DNA of 64,000 nt from Halopseudomonas bauzanensis. GTDB lineage: Bacteria; Pseudomonadota; Gammaproteobacteria; Pseudomonadales; Pseudomonadaceae. A model generated the notes under the pieces. It saw only the letters and a list, made by a program, of their open reading frames with translations, did no database searches and was not told where the DNA came from. The position numbers were made by a program, and so were the translations under genes. This document shows, one piece after another, positions 26,738 to 36,901 of this stretch. The stretch lies in the NCBI RefSeq assembly GCF_900114735.1, contig NZ_FOUA01000007.1, positions 1-64,000 of the forward strand. Direction: 5' to 3'. Positions within the stretch are counted from its first letter, which is position 1; each line of letters opens with the position of its first letter.

Positions 26738-26937
26738 GACTAACCTCCTGAGGACCTTGAATGGCTCTCTTGATTGGAGGTGGCATTGAGCTGATGGTTC
26801 AGCTTGTCGGTCGGCCCCGAGTCTCGAAGAAAGTCCTTGTTACGGCGATATGATCTGTGTAACATTCTGAATCTCTTGGAGTTATGGCTGGATCAAGATC
26901 CATCTTGCAGGTCATGTTCAAACCCAAGTGCCAGCCA

Positions 26938-27024
26938 GCCCGGATGGCGAAACTGGTAGACGCAAGGGACTTAAAATCCCTCGATGGCAACATCGTGCCG
27001 GTTCGATTCCGGCTCCGGGCACCA
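26938..27024 (+). tRNA. tRNA-Leu (UAA)
   Basis: This 87-base class II tRNA has acceptor stem GCCCGGA/TCCGGGC, anticodon TAA between GGGAC and ATCCC, a long variable arm and encoded CCA. In other gammaproteobacteria this tRNA directly follows tRNA-Gly and tRNA-Cys; here it lies about 2.3 kb away from them. Confidence 0.97.
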
Positions 27025-27160
27025 ATAACCATGGGTTACAGGCATAGGCCTCGTTATCTCGTTGGTCCGCAACATAGCAACTGCTGCGCAATTTCTCCTG
27101 ATAGCTCAATCACTCAGCGCGCCTGGTATTACTGGGTGGGTGCATTGTCGCTGAGTGTAA

Positions 27161-29116
27161 TCACGGCAACTGAATCCCACCGGACTCCTCATGCAATCGT
27201 CGCAATTGCTGCGCCAGCAGGCTGATATTGCCGTTCGTGGCGTCCAGCTGCTGACGTTGTTGTGGATTGATCAGCGATAGCAGGCGCTGCTCGACGTCAT
27301 CGGCTGTGGTCAACAGTGCCTGTTGTCTGGCACCAGCAAGTTCGATGAAGCGTTGGGATTCCTGCGGTTGCGGCAAGCCGTAGCCTTCGTCCAATAATTC
27401 CCCAGGACGGCTCAGAAAGCTGCTGGCGCTCAGCAGTCCTTGCACCAACTGGGCGGTTTCGGTGAGTGCTGGTGGGGCATCCGAAGACAGGAATCGTTGC
27501 TTGAGATCCTGCTGAATCAACAGCATCTGGCGGCGCCGAATAGCTTCTTCCAGTACCAGCAGGGCGGCGGTGGAGCGGGTGTCCGCTGCGGCGAACCAGG
27601 CCTGCCGCTGATCTGCGGGGTTGGCCAGCCAGTCTTCAATACGCTCGATAGGTATCCGCAATCGACTGCGAATGACCTCAAACATCTGCTGGTAACGCTC
27701 CCGATAGGAATCGAAATAGTAACCCTGGCGCAGCGCCGCCTGACGGTCCTGCAATGGCCGCAGATCCGCCAGCCCACGAGCGTTGAGCACTTCCAGCAAG
27801 CCAGCGGGTGTCAGGCTGTCAATATCCTGCAATTGGGGTAGCGCACTGCCGCTGCGCAACAATTTCAGGGTTTCGACAGCGCAGTTGTTGCTGATGAAAT
27901 AATAGGTGCCGTCATAACTCCAGTGCAGGGTCGCGGCCTGCAGGGCGAGCTGGCGGCGCGCCTGTTCATCCATTCGCAGCGGTATCGAACTGAGGCCGCG
28001 CAGTTCCAGTCGGGTATATTCATCGACCACCTTCTGCAGCGGCAGCATGAACAGCCGCGAAGGGTAGTTGCCGATCAGTCCGTCCCAGCTGGACAATTGC
28101 AGGTCATCGACAAAGGCGCGGAAGGACAGCACCAGGTGGTGATCCAGATCGAGCAAACAATCCGGGCCGGGCGGGCGGCCTGGCGCGCAGACCACCAGCC
28201 GCAGCATGCTGTGCCCCCAGCGGCTGGCCCATTGCTCGTTGGGCTCGGCCAGCAGATAGTGGACCGCATAGATGCGTTCGGGGTCCAGCGAGCCCAGGGC
28301 CGGACGCTGTGCGTCCAGTCCGGCATACAGGTAGGGGACTTCGCCGGGGCAATCTGCCGCTGGCGGTGCCCAGTCGAAGTGATCTCTGAAATACGCATGC
28401 AGAGCCGGGCGCCGGCAAGCGTATTGCGGATCGAGCAGGAAGTATTCGAGATTGACCGCCAGGTATTCTGCCGGGCTGTGCAGCTCATAATTGTCCGGGC
28501 TGCGGTAGGACTGGTGATTATCAGATTCTCGTATACCTCGGCGACCCGCCTGTTGCGCCCAGCCGGCCAGATCGAGAAAGCGCGGGTCGTCGCTCAGGGT
28601 AAAGCGGCGTTCGGTCTGGCCGCGACATTCCGCAGGCAAGCCGGCCTTGCCCTGGGCTTGGTAACGGTTGCGGCAGTGGCGCAGCAGAGAACGCTGTTCC
28701 GCTTGCCAGGAGCGACCGCGATCATACAGGTGAGCAATCTCGTGAATCAGCGTGGCGAGCAGTTCCTGGCGCAAGGTGCCGTGCTGGCGCCCGTCGGGGA
28801 AACGGTCCTCGTGCCCGGCGCTGAGGTCCGTCAGCCAATGCCGGTTCAGCTCCAGCGTGCCGCCAGGCGTGGCGCGCCCGAATACCGATTCCTGCAGGTC
28901 ACGCCAGCGCACCGGCACGGTCCGGTCCAGTTGCTCAACCAGCGAGGGGGGGAGCGCCGCGGTGGCCTCCGCGAGCAGCGTCTGGCTGACCTGCACTTGG
29001 GCCGGGGTGAGCTGGCTCTGGTCCAGGTCCAGCTGCAACCCCGCCGTGGCGATAGGGCTCATCAGCAAGGCGCCGACCAACAGCAGCTGACCTGCGATGG
29101 AGTACGCCTTACCCAA
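27161..29116 (-). CDS. periplasmic DUF4105 protein with an HExxH zinc-site motif
   Basis: This 651-residue protein has a signal peptide (about 1-25). Its N-terminal half contains HEIAH at residues 125-129, the zinc-binding motif of metallopeptidases. A DUF4105 domain follows (about 290-430) with RWGHSMLRL and NNCAVETLKLL, the conserved His and Cys of a papain-like fold. DUF4105 includes Lnb of Bacteroides, which N-acylates lipoproteins. The C-terminal 200 residues are helical. The protein should sit in the periplasm or at the membrane. Whether it is a peptidase, an acyltransferase or both cannot be told from sequence. Confidence 0.85.
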   Translation of the reverse strand: MGKAYSIAGQLLLVGALLMSPIATAGLQLDLDQSQLTPAQVQVSQTLLAEATAALPPSLVEQLDRTVPVRWRDLQESVFGRATPGGTLELNRHWLTDLSAGHEDRFPDGRQHGTLRQELLATLIHEIAHLYDRGRSWQAEQRSLLRHCRNRYQAQGKAGLPAECRGQTERRFTLSDDPRFLDLAGWAQQAGRRGIRESDNHQSYRSPDNYELHSPAEYLAVNLEYFLLDPQYACRRPALHAYFRDHFDWAPPAADCPGEVPYLYAGLDAQRPALGSLDPERIYAVHYLLAEPNEQWASRWGHSMLRLVVCAPGRPPGPDCLLDLDHHLVLSFRAFVDDLQLSSWDGLIGNYPSRLFMLPLQKVVDEYTRLELRGLSSIPLRMDEQARRQLALQAATLHWSYDGTYYFISNNCAVETLKLLRSGSALPQLQDIDSLTPAGLLEVLNARGLADLRPLQDRQAALRQGYYFDSYRERYQQMFEVIRSRLRIPIERIEDWLANPADQRQAWFAAADTRSTAALLVLEEAIRRRQMLLIQQDLKQRFLSSDAPPALTETAQLVQGLLSASSFLSRPGELLDEGYGLPQPQESQRFIELAGARQQALLTTADDVEQRLLSLINPQQRQQLDATNGNISLLAQQLRRLHEESGGIQLP

Positions 29117-29165
29117 GCTGGCTAACCGCTGCCGTTATCGAGCGGGCATTGATCTCAGGCATGCA

Positions 29166-29480
29166 TCACAGCGCGAGAATCGCCTCGGCCAGTTGCAGGT
29201 CAGTCGCTTCCAGATCGGGGTGGGACTGGCGGATATGCAGTAGAGCGGCCTCCAGACGTGCACTGCGCAGCTGGCCATCGCTACCGACGAAGCTGGCTGC
29301 GTCCTCACGGGCTTCCAGTACCACCTTGTTGTTGCCGGTAGTGGCATCGCTGGTCGCGTCAATGGTATTGACCAGGGAGCCGGCGATGGCGTCTGTGGTG
29401 CCGATGAAGCTGCTGCCGTGAGCAGCACCAGCGAGAGCCAGGAGGCCGGTGGTAGCGATGACCAGAGAAAGACGTTGCAT
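29166..29480 (-). CDS. DUF2388 small exported protein
   Basis: This 104-residue protein has a signal peptide (MQRLSLVIATTGLLALAGAA, cleavage near residue 21-23). The mature part is small, with SSFIGTTDAI and LEAREDAASFVGSDG, and matches the DUF2388 family, which is common in Pseudomonas and of unknown role. A longer reading adds 15 residues before the signal peptide and was rejected. It lies 50 bases upstream of the DUF4105 gene on the same strand and could be its operon partner. Confidence 0.82.
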   Translation of the reverse strand: MQRLSLVIATTGLLALAGAAHGSSFIGTTDAIAGSLVNTIDATSDATTGNNKVVLEAREDAASFVGSDGQLRSARLEAALLHIRQSHPDLEATDLQLAEAILAL

Positions 29481-29582
29481 GTCGATTATCCTTTTCAGTA
29501 CTTCGGAAGTAGAGCGTCGTATCACTGCCGAGGCAGCGGATGAAGCAAGTATTGACCGTGCTGCGGATAAAATCGATCCGAA

Positions 29583-29640
29583 GGATCAACAAAAGTTCCG
29601 TTGATCCGGGACTTTGTCCCGGTCGACCTATCAAAGTCCC
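29583..29640 (-). repeat. overlapping inverted repeats at the 3' end of the nuo operon
   Basis: Three pairings overlap. GGGACTTTG at the end of nuoN pairs with CAAAGTCCC 15 bases downstream. CCGGGAC pairs with GTCCCGG across three bases. GGATCAAC pairs with GTTGATCC across nine bases. The first two cannot form together. There is no clear T run. The site is probably a transcript end or a stability element. Confidence 0.6.
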
Positions 29641-31088
29641 GCTAGTGTGGCCTGTTCAACCAGCCCCAGCAATGGTTGCGGATACACGCCGAGAATGAAC
29701 ACCAGCAAGGCAATCAGCAGCAGCATGATACCGCCGGCCTGCTGGCCCCAGTTCAGTGGTGCGTCGTGGCGTCGAATGCCTGGCTCCACCAGATACAGGG
29801 TGACCATGACCCGCAGATAATAGTAAAGACCGATGGCGCTACCGATGACCAGCGCGCCGAGCAGCCACCAGAGGCTCGATTGGACCCCGGCCGCAATGAT
29901 ATAGAACTTGCCAATGAAGCCGGCGGTGAGCGGAATCCCTGCCAGCGACAGCATCATCACGGTCAATACCGCGGTCAGGTACGGGCGGCGCCAGAACAGG
30001 CCGCGGTACTCGTACAAGGCATCGGCGTCGCGCCCCTTGAACGGCGTGGACATCAGCGTGACCACACCGAAAGCGCCCAGGGTGGTCAGTACATAGGTGG
30101 CCAGGTATACGCCGATCGCCTCGGTCGCGAGGCCGTCGCTGGCGATCAGGGCGATCACCAGATAGCCGAAGTGGGCAATGGATGAGTAACCCAGCAGACG
30201 CTTGAGATTGCTCTGCATCAGTGCCAGCAGGTTGCCAAACAGGATCGAGGCGATGGCAATCACGGTCAGCAGTTCATTCAGCCAGCCCCCGCTGGTTGCC
30301 GGCGACACCTGATACAGGCGCAGCAAGACGGCGAATACGGCGACCTTCGCAGCGGTGGCGAGAAACGCCGAAACCGGCGCGGGAGCGCCCTCGTAGACAT
30401 CCGGGGTCCATAGGTGGAAGGGTACCAGCGACAGCTTGAAGGCCAGCCCGATGAGCATCATGGCGAAACCGATCTGCAGGATCGGTGTCACGGCCACAGC
30501 GCCGAGAGCAGGGAAGGCCAGACTGCCGGATTCAGCGTACGCGAGCGCCATGCCGAACAGCAGGAAGGCCGAACCGGCCGCTGACAGCACCATGTATTTG
30601 ATACCCGCTTCCAGCGAGCGCTTGTTGAAGAACGCGTAGGCGACCATGCCGTAGACCGGCACTGACAGCAGTTCCAGGCCGATAAACAGCGTGGCCAGAT
30701 GCGAGGCGCCGACCATAACCAGTCCGCCGGTCGCGGACAACAGCATCAACAGGTACATTTCCTCCCGGTTGCCGGGAAAGCCCTCGCCGGTATTGGTCTT
30801 GCCCAAATAGGCATGGACCAGGGTGGCGCAGGCCAGGGTAGCAATCAGAATGATGCCCATATACAGCAGCGCAAAGCGATCCACCTGCATCAGCGCGGTG
30901 ACTTCCAGGGGCACGACCTGCAACGCCGGGATCAGTGACAGCAGCGCCAGGTTGAGGCCCAGCGCAGTCAGTACGAAGATCAGATCGTGCTTGCGGCGCC
31001 AGGCGATGGCGAGCGTGACCACGATGGCCGTGGCGCCGACGATCAGCAGCGGCAGCAGGGCGATGAAGTGGGACTGGGTAAATTGCAT
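29631..31088 (-). CDS. nuoN: NADH-quinone oxidoreductase subunit N
   Basis: NuoN is one of three antiporter-like proton-pumping subunits of the membrane arm of respiratory complex I. The protein is 485 residues with about 14 membrane helices. It contains the proton-translocation motif regions [21 protein letters not shown] and [16 protein letters not shown], with the expected Lys and His residues. The ATG giving [13 protein letters not shown] was chosen for agreement with other Pseudomonas NuoN proteins; two upstream starts are possible. It is the last gene of the operon, 22 bases after nuoM. Confidence 0.96.
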   Translation of the reverse strand: MQFTQSHFIALLPLLIVGATAIVVTLAIAWRRKHDLIFVLTALGLNLALLSLIPALQVVPLEVTALMQVDRFALLYMGIILIATLACATLVHAYLGKTNTGEGFPGNREEMYLLMLLSATGGLVMVGASHLATLFIGLELLSVPVYGMVAYAFFNKRSLEAGIKYMVLSAAGSAFLLFGMALAYAESGSLAFPALGAVAVTPILQIGFAMMLIGLAFKLSLVPFHLWTPDVYEGAPAPVSAFLATAAKVAVFAVLLRLYQVSPATSGGWLNELLTVIAIASILFGNLLALMQSNLKRLLGYSSIAHFGYLVIALIASDGLATEAIGVYLATYVLTTLGAFGVVTLMSTPFKGRDADALYEYRGLFWRRPYLTAVLTVMMLSLAGIPLTAGFIGKFYIIAAGVQSSLWWLLGALVIGSAIGLYYYLRVMVTLYLVEPGIRRHDAPLNWGQQAGGIMLLLIALLVFILGVYPQPLLGLVEQATLAGL

Positions 31089-31110
31089 GGCGTCATTTTC
31101 CATCAAACGG

Positions 31111-32640
31111 CTACCGGGTCGGAACAAGGTTGGAGAGGGCGTCGCTGAGCCAGTGTTGTACTCCGCTCATGCTCGCTGCAGAGGTATCCAGCACCGGCTG
31201 GGGGTATAACCCGAGCCCGACCAGCAATACGACCAGTGACAGCACCATGACCAGTTCGCGCCGATCGAGCCCGCGCAAGGCTTCGCCGGAACGCTCGGCA
31301 CCGAAGTAGGCGCGGTGAATCATGATCAGCGAATAGGCCGAGGCCAGTACCAGGCCGAAGGTGGCGATCACCACCACCCAGGGGTTGTTGGCGAAGCTGC
31401 CGAACAGGATCAGGAACTCGCCGACGAAGTTACCGGTCCCCGGCATACCCAGCGAGGCGATGGCGAAGAACATGCTCAGCGCCGGCAAATAGGGTAGGCG
31501 GGCCCATAATCCGCCCATCTCGCGCATATCCCGGGTATGGATACGCTCATACAACTGGCCACAGAGGATGAACAGCGCCGCCGCCGACAGGCCGTGCGCA
31601 ACCATCTGCACCACCGCACCCTGCAACGCCAGTTGGGTGCTGGCATAGATGCCGATCAGCACGAAACCCATGTGTGAGATGCTGGAATAGGCCACCAGCC
31701 GTTTGATGTCGGTCTGGGCAAAGGACAGTATCGCTCCGTAGAAAATACCGATCAGGCCCAGGGTCATGGCGATCGGCGCGAACTCGACCGAGGCGTTGGG
31801 GAACAGCGGCAGGGCGAAGCGCAGCATGCCGTAGGCGGCGGTCTTCAGCAGGATGCCCGCCAGGTCCACGGAGCCGGCGGTCGGCGCCTGGGCATGGGCG
31901 TCAGGCAGCCAGGAGTGCAGCGGTACGATAGGGAACTTCACCGCAAAGGCGATGAAGAAGCCGAGCATCAGGATATATTCCACCCCCGGCGGCATATCGA
32001 GACCGAGCAGCTGGTCATAGGCGAAGGTCAGTACACCAGTCTGGCTGAAATTGAACAGTACCAGACCCAGGATCGCAACCAGCATGATCAGGCCGCTGGC
32101 CTGGGTGAAGATGAAGAACTTGGTCGCCGCGTTGATCCGCGTCTTCTTGCCTTCGCCGCTATGCCCCCAGAGCGCGATGAGAAAATACATCGGCACCAGC
32201 ATCATTTCCCAGAAAAAGAAGAACAGGAACAGATCCATGGCCAGGAACACGCCGGCCACGCCACCGAGAATCCACATCAGGTTGAGGTGGAAGAAGCCGA
32301 TGCGATGCTGGATCTCGTTCCATGAGCAGAGCACCGACAGCACACCCAGGATACCGGTGAGGATCAGCATCAGTAGCGACAGGCCATCCAGCGCCAGGTG
32401 CAGGTTGATGCCGAAGCGCTCGATCCAGACGTGCTTGAACTCCAGCGTCCAGACCGGCGCGCCATCGGTTACACCAGCCAGGGAGTAGTCTGCGCTGGCC
32501 CAGAGCCACAGGCTCAGGGCCAGCACCAGCCCCATGGTCAGCAGCGCCAGCCAGCGGGGCAGGGCGCTGCTGAAACGTTCGGCCTGCCAGCACAGCAGGC
32601 CGCCAATGAAGGGAATCAGGACCAGCCAAGGCAGAATCAT
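31111..32640 (-). CDS. nuoM: NADH-quinone oxidoreductase subunit M
   Basis: NuoM is a proton-pumping antiporter-like subunit in the middle of the complex I membrane arm. The 509-residue protein has about 14 helices, the conserved glutamate in the [15 protein letters not shown] helix near residue 145, and the lysine region [20 protein letters not shown] near 235. Its length is normal. It is followed by nuoN and preceded by nuoL on one transcript. Confidence 0.97.
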   Translation of the reverse strand: MILPWLVLIPFIGGLLCWQAERFSSALPRWLALLTMGLVLALSLWLWASADYSLAGVTDGAPVWTLEFKHVWIERFGINLHLALDGLSLLMLILTGILGVLSVLCSWNEIQHRIGFFHLNLMWILGGVAGVFLAMDLFLFFFFWEMMLVPMYFLIALWGHSGEGKKTRINAATKFFIFTQASGLIMLVAILGLVLFNFSQTGVLTFAYDQLLGLDMPPGVEYILMLGFFIAFAVKFPIVPLHSWLPDAHAQAPTAGSVDLAGILLKTAAYGMLRFALPLFPNASVEFAPIAMTLGLIGIFYGAILSFAQTDIKRLVAYSSISHMGFVLIGIYASTQLALQGAVVQMVAHGLSAAALFILCGQLYERIHTRDMREMGGLWARLPYLPALSMFFAIASLGMPGTGNFVGEFLILFGSFANNPWVVVIATFGLVLASAYSLIMIHRAYFGAERSGEALRGLDRRELVMVLSLVVLLVGLGLYPQPVLDTSAASMSGVQHWLSDALSNLVPTR

Positions 32641-32671
32641 GACGGGATCATTTCCTTGCGTGAATTCATAA

Positions 32672-34525
32672 TCAGGCCACCGACAGCAGCAGAATGCCGA
32701 TCACCAATACGGCACCACCGGCAATGGAGGCGGCATACCAGCGAATCTGGCCATTCTCGCTGCGGCTGAGCAGCGTATGACTGCCCCGCGCCAGCAACGG
32801 CACGATGCCGATGGTGCGGTCCAGTGGGTCGCGGCGCAGAATCCGGGTCAGCCACAGATAGGGCTGGACGAACAGCTTGTCGTACAACCAGTCGAAGCCC
32901 CAGGCGGCGAACCACCAGGCAGTCAGGAAACGGCCCGGTGCACTGTTGCGTATGGCCTCGACTACACGGCGAGGCCCCAGATACAGCCAGGCCGCCAACA
33001 GGATGCCCGCCACGGCGATAGCGCCGGAAGCAATTTCAAGACCGATCCGGCCCTCACCACCGGCATGCCCGGCGCTCTGCGGCAATACACCGGCCAACGG
33101 GGGCGTGATCAGCGCGCCGACAAAGGTCGAGAGGATGGTCAGCACGATCAACGGCAGGTTATGCGCCAGCCCCTTGCCCGCATGGGCCTGGGTTTGTTCC
33201 TCACCGTGGAACACCACGAAGATCAGCCGGAAGGTATAGATGGAGGTCAGGAAGGCACCCAGCAGGCCGGCGTACAGCAGGGCACTGTTGCCGCTGGCGA
33301 AGGCTTCCCAGAGGATCTCATCCTTGGAGTAGAAACCGGCGGTCAGCAGCGGCAGCGCCGCCAGCGCCGCGCCGCCGACGATAAAGCTGGCGTAGGCAAT
33401 CGGCAGCTTCTTCCATAGCCCGCCCATCCGGAAGATGTTCTGCTCATGGTGGCAGGCATGGATAACCGAACCGGAGGCGAGGAACAGCAGCGCCTTGAAG
33501 AACGCATGGGTCATCAGGTGGAAAATCGCCGCCTCCCAGGCGCCGACACCCAGTGCCAGAAACATGTAGCCGAGCTGGCTCATGGTGGAATAAGCGAGGA
33601 TGCGCTTGATGTCGGTCTGTACCAGCGCGGCGAAGCCTGCCAGCAACAGCGTTGCCCCACCGACGATGCCGACCAGTTGGAGGATATCCGGGGTCAGCAG
33701 GAACAGCCCGTGGGTGCGGGCGATCAGGTAGACGCCTGCAGTCACCATGGTTGCCGCGTGGATCAGCGCCGACACTGGAGTCGGGCCGGCCATGGCATCG
33801 GCCAACCAGGTCTGTAGCGGCAACTGGGCAGATTTGCCCACCGCACCGCCGAGCAGCGACAAGGTCGCCAGGGTGATCCAGAAGTCGCCCTCGGCGTACC
33901 GCTGCGGTGCCTGCATCAACAGCTCCTGGATATTCAGCGTACCCAGTTGCATGAACAGAATGAATAGACCGAAAGCCATCAGCACGTCACCGACCCGGGT
34001 GACCAGAAAGGCCTTGAGCGCGGCATTACCGTTCTTGCGTTCGGTGTAATAGAAGCCGATCAGCAGGTAACTGCAGACCCCCACGCCTTCCCAGCCCAGG
34101 TACAGGAACAGCAGATCATCGGCCAGGATCAGACACAACATGCTGGCAATAAACAGATTGGTGTAGGCGAAGAAGCGCGAATAACCCGCCTCGCCGCGCA
34201 TGTACCAACTGGCGAACAGGTGGATCAGAAAGCCCACGCCAGTGACCACGCCCAGCATGGTCAGCGACAGCCCGTCCAGATACAGCGTCAGGCTGGGAGT
34301 GAAGTCGCCTACCGCCATCCATTGCCAGAGTATCTGGATATAGGCGCCGTCCTGCAGCGCGCCAGTGCTGAACAGCCAGGTGATCCAGGCGCTGACCAGT
34401 GCCGACAACCCCACCGAGCCGACGCCAACCAGCGCCGAGGTACGCTCCGACCAGCGCCCGCGGGAGAACGCCAGCAGCAGGAAGCCCAGCAGTGGAAACA
34501 ACAGGGTAAGAAATAGAAGGTTCAT
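32672..34525 (-). CDS. nuoL: NADH-quinone oxidoreductase subunit L
   Basis: NuoL is the distal proton-pumping subunit of complex I. Its C-terminal lateral helix runs along the membrane arm. The 617-residue protein shows the conserved [18 protein letters not shown] region near residue 143, [20 protein letters not shown] near 230 with the key lysine, and the extended C-terminal part typical of NuoL. Its start overlaps the nuoK stop by four bases. Confidence 0.97.
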   Translation of the reverse strand: MNLLFLTLLFPLLGFLLLAFSRGRWSERTSALVGVGSVGLSALVSAWITWLFSTGALQDGAYIQILWQWMAVGDFTPSLTLYLDGLSLTMLGVVTGVGFLIHLFASWYMRGEAGYSRFFAYTNLFIASMLCLILADDLLFLYLGWEGVGVCSYLLIGFYYTERKNGNAALKAFLVTRVGDVLMAFGLFILFMQLGTLNIQELLMQAPQRYAEGDFWITLATLSLLGGAVGKSAQLPLQTWLADAMAGPTPVSALIHAATMVTAGVYLIARTHGLFLLTPDILQLVGIVGGATLLLAGFAALVQTDIKRILAYSTMSQLGYMFLALGVGAWEAAIFHLMTHAFFKALLFLASGSVIHACHHEQNIFRMGGLWKKLPIAYASFIVGGAALAALPLLTAGFYSKDEILWEAFASGNSALLYAGLLGAFLTSIYTFRLIFVVFHGEEQTQAHAGKGLAHNLPLIVLTILSTFVGALITPPLAGVLPQSAGHAGGEGRIGLEIASGAIAVAGILLAAWLYLGPRRVVEAIRNSAPGRFLTAWWFAAWGFDWLYDKLFVQPYLWLTRILRRDPLDRTIGIVPLLARGSHTLLSRSENGQIRWYAASIAGGAVLVIGILLLSVA

Positions 34526-34830
34526 CCGCGCATCTCACTGGCAGCGTCGATATCCAGGGTCCTGAAGCGGCGATACAGCTGCAGCAATATGGCCAGGCCG
34601 ATACTGGCCTCGGCGGCGGCAAGGGTGATCACCATGATGAACATCACCTGTCCGTCGGGCTGCTCCCAGCGGGCGCCAGCCACGACGAAGGCCAGCGCGG
34701 CCGCGTTCATCATGATCTCCAGGCTCATCAGCACATATAGAATGTTGCGGCGGATCATCAAGCCGGTCAGGCCAAGACTGAACAGCACAGCGGCCAATGC
34801 CAGGCCGTGCTCCATGGGGATACCGTTCAT
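34522..34830 (-). CDS. nuoK: NADH-quinone oxidoreductase subunit K
   Basis: NuoK is a three-helix subunit at the base of the complex I membrane arm. The 102-residue protein carries the two conserved membrane glutamates, one in [10 protein letters not shown] near residue 36 and one in [11 protein letters not shown] near 72. Both take part in proton transfer. Its stop overlaps the nuoL start and its start overlaps the nuoJ stop, each by four bases. Confidence 0.97.
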   Translation of the reverse strand: MNGIPMEHGLALAAVLFSLGLTGLMIRRNILYVLMSLEIMMNAAALAFVVAGARWEQPDGQVMFIMVITLAAAEASIGLAILLQLYRRFRTLDIDAASEMRG

Positions 34831-35333
34831 GCCACCTCCCTCGCTTCATGGCGGCCAATATGGAAGGCGGTGACCATTGCGCCCAATAGCATCATTGCTG
34901 CCAGTTCAACAGCCAGGATGTAGGGGCCGAACAGGGCGATGCCGACCGCTTTGGCATCCACGCTGGCGCCGCTGATGGTCCCGGAGGATGGCTCGCTGAA
35001 CAACACGTACAGCAGTTGGGCCAGCAACAGGCCGGACAGGATTCCAGGACCGATCCAGCCCCGCGGGCTGAGCCATTGGCGCTCCTGGTTGCGGCTGTCG
35101 CTTCCCAGGTTGAGCATCATCACCACGAACACGAACAGCACCATGATAGCGCCGGCATAGACGATGATTTCGAGTACCCCGGCAAAGGGTGCACCAAGGG
35201 AGAAGAAGCACATTGCCACGGCCAGCAACGAGGTGACCAGATACAGCAGCGCGTGTACCGCGCGGGTATTGGTGATCACCATCAGCGTGGCCGCCACGGC
35301 CACTCCGGCGGAGAAATAAAAGGCGAATTCCAT
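34827..35333 (-). CDS. nuoJ: NADH-quinone oxidoreductase subunit J
   Basis: NuoJ is a five-helix membrane subunit of complex I. The 168-residue protein has the conserved helix [20 protein letters not shown] near residues 52-72, with the tyrosine and glycine of the flexible pi-bulge helix. I chose the ATG giving [13 protein letters not shown], which matches the family; a longer reading adds an unrelated 49 residues overlapping nuoI. It is coupled to nuoK. Confidence 0.96.
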   Translation of the reverse strand: MEFAFYFSAGVAVAATLMVITNTRAVHALLYLVTSLLAVAMCFFSLGAPFAGVLEIIVYAGAIMVLFVFVVMMLNLGSDSRNQERQWLSPRGWIGPGILSGLLLAQLLYVLFSEPSSGTISGASVDAKAVGIALFGPYILAVELAAMMLLGAMVTAFHIGRHEAREVA

Positions 35334-35352
35334 CAGGTATTCCTCACACAGA

Positions 35353-35901
35353 TCATGGCAATAGCCCCTTGACGTTGACCGGCTCGGCCTCGTTCTGCGC
35401 GGCGCCCTTGGGCTTGCCGGCGATTGACAGGCCGGCCACGCGATAGAAGTTGTAGTCCGGGTTCTTGCCGGTGCCGGCAATCATCAGGTCTTCCTTTTCG
35501 TACACCAGATCCTGGCGTTTGTACTCGGCCAGCTCGAAGTCGGGGGTCAGCTGAATGGCGGTGGTCGGGCAGGCTTCCTCGCACAGGCCGCAGAAGATGC
35601 AGCGCGAGAAGTTGATGCGGAAGAACTCCGGATACCAGCGACCATCCTCGGTCTCGGCCTTCTGCAGGGAGATACAACCCACCGGGCAGGCGGCGGCGCA
35701 CAGATTGCAGGCCACACAGCGCTCCTCACCGTCGGGATCGCGGGTCAGCACGATGCGGCCGCGGTAGCGCGGCGGCAGATATACCGGCTCTTCGGGGTAC
35801 TGCAGGGTGTCCCGCTTGCGGAATGCATGACTGAAGATCATCACCAGGCTGCGCAGCTGGGTGTAGGTGCCATGCACTACATGAATAATCGATTTGATCA
35901 T
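35353..35901 (-). CDS. nuoI: NADH-quinone oxidoreductase subunit I
   Basis: NuoI carries the two [4Fe-4S] clusters N6a and N6b that pass electrons toward NuoB. The 182-residue protein has both motifs, [15 protein letters not shown] near residue 62 and [15 protein letters not shown] near 101. I chose the ATG giving [13 protein letters not shown]; a ten-residue longer reading is less likely. It lies 10 bases after nuoH. Confidence 0.97.
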   Translation of the reverse strand: MIKSIIHVVHGTYTQLRSLVMIFSHAFRKRDTLQYPEEPVYLPPRYRGRIVLTRDPDGEERCVACNLCAAACPVGCISLQKAETEDGRWYPEFFRINFSRCIFCGLCEEACPTTAIQLTPDFELAEYKRQDLVYEKEDLMIAGTGKNPDYNFYRVAGLSIAGKPKGAAQNEAEPVNVKGLLP

Positions 35902-35911
35902 GGCTGTCTCC

Positions 35912-36901
35912 TCAGGCTGCTGCCAGCACAATTGCGCCGGTCACCAGCAGGTTGATCAAGGTCAATGGCAGGCAGACCTTCCAGCCGAACGCCATCATCT
36001 GGTCGTAGCGCGGCCTGGGCAGCGAGGCGCGCAGCAGGATGAAGATCATGATGAAGAAGGCGGTCTTCAAGGCGAACCACAGGAATGGCAGCTGCGGCAG
36101 CAGATCGAAGGGGCCATGCCAGCCGCCGAAGAACAGTGTCGTCAGCAGCGCGGATACCAGCACGATGCCGATGTATTCGCCAACGAAGAACATGCCCCAT
36201 TTCATCCCCGCATATTCCACGTGGTAACCATCGGCCAGCTCCTGTTCCGCTTCTGGCTGGTCGAACGGGTGGCGGTGGGTGACCGCCACCCCAGCGATGA
36301 AGAAGGTCAGGAAGCCGAAGATCTGCGGAATGATGAACCACAGGTTGTCGGCCTGGTAGGCAACGATATCGCGCATATTGAACGAGCCGGTCTGCGCCAC
36401 CACGCCCATCAGCGACAGGCCCAGGAACACCTCGTAGGATAGGGTCTGGGCTGCAGCGCGCAGCCCCCCAAGCAGGGCGAATTTATTGTTGCTGGCCCAG
36501 CCGGCGAACAGCACCGCATAGACCGTCAACCCGGCCATGGCGAAGAACCACAGCAGGCCGATATTCAGGTCCGCCACCCCCCAGGTTGGCGTGATAGGCA
36601 CCACGATAAAGGCCACCAGCAGCGAGCTCATCGCCACCACCGGGGCCAGGGTGAAGATCAGCCGGTCGGCGAACGGTGGGGTCCAGTCCTCCTTGAAGAA
36701 CATCTTCAGCATGTCCGCGACAATCTGGAACATGCCGAAGGGGCCGACCCGGTTGGGACCATAACGGTCCTGCCACACGGCCAGCAGACGTCGTTCGACA
36801 AAGCTCAGCAGGGCGCCGGCAATGACCACGGCCAGCAGAATGACGATGGCCTTGATCACATTGATCAGTACGGCGATCACCTCGGGAGTAAACCAGCTCA
36901 T
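35912..36901 (-). CDS. nuoH: NADH-quinone oxidoreductase subunit H
   Basis: NuoH forms the quinone-binding chamber where the membrane and peripheral arms meet. The 329-residue protein has about eight helices and the conserved [21 protein letters not shown] loop near residue 36, [10 protein letters not shown] near 155, and the acidic [19 protein letters not shown] loop near 213, all typical of the family. Its ATG overlaps the nuoG stop by four bases. Confidence 0.97.
   Translation of the reverse strand: MSWFTPEVIAVLINVIKAIVILLAVVIAGALLSFVERRLLAVWQDRYGPNRVGPFGMFQIVADMLKMFFKEDWTPPFADRLIFTLAPVVAMSSLLVAFIVVPITPTWGVADLNIGLLWFFAMAGLTVYAVLFAGWASNNKFALLGGLRAAAQTLSYEVFLGLSLMGVVAQTGSFNMRDIVAYQADNLWFIIPQIFGFLTFFIAGVAVTHRHPFDQPEAEQELADGYHVEYAGMKWGMFFVGEYIGIVLVSALLTTLFFGGWHGPFDLLPQLPFLWFALKTAFFIMIFILLRASLPRPRYDQMMAFGWKVCLPLTLINLLVTGAIVLAAA

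Noticed and set aside
27923-29125. Open frame (400 codons) on the + strand opposite the DUF4105 gene
   Set aside because: The - strand gene has a signal peptide and conserved motifs; the + strand frame has none.
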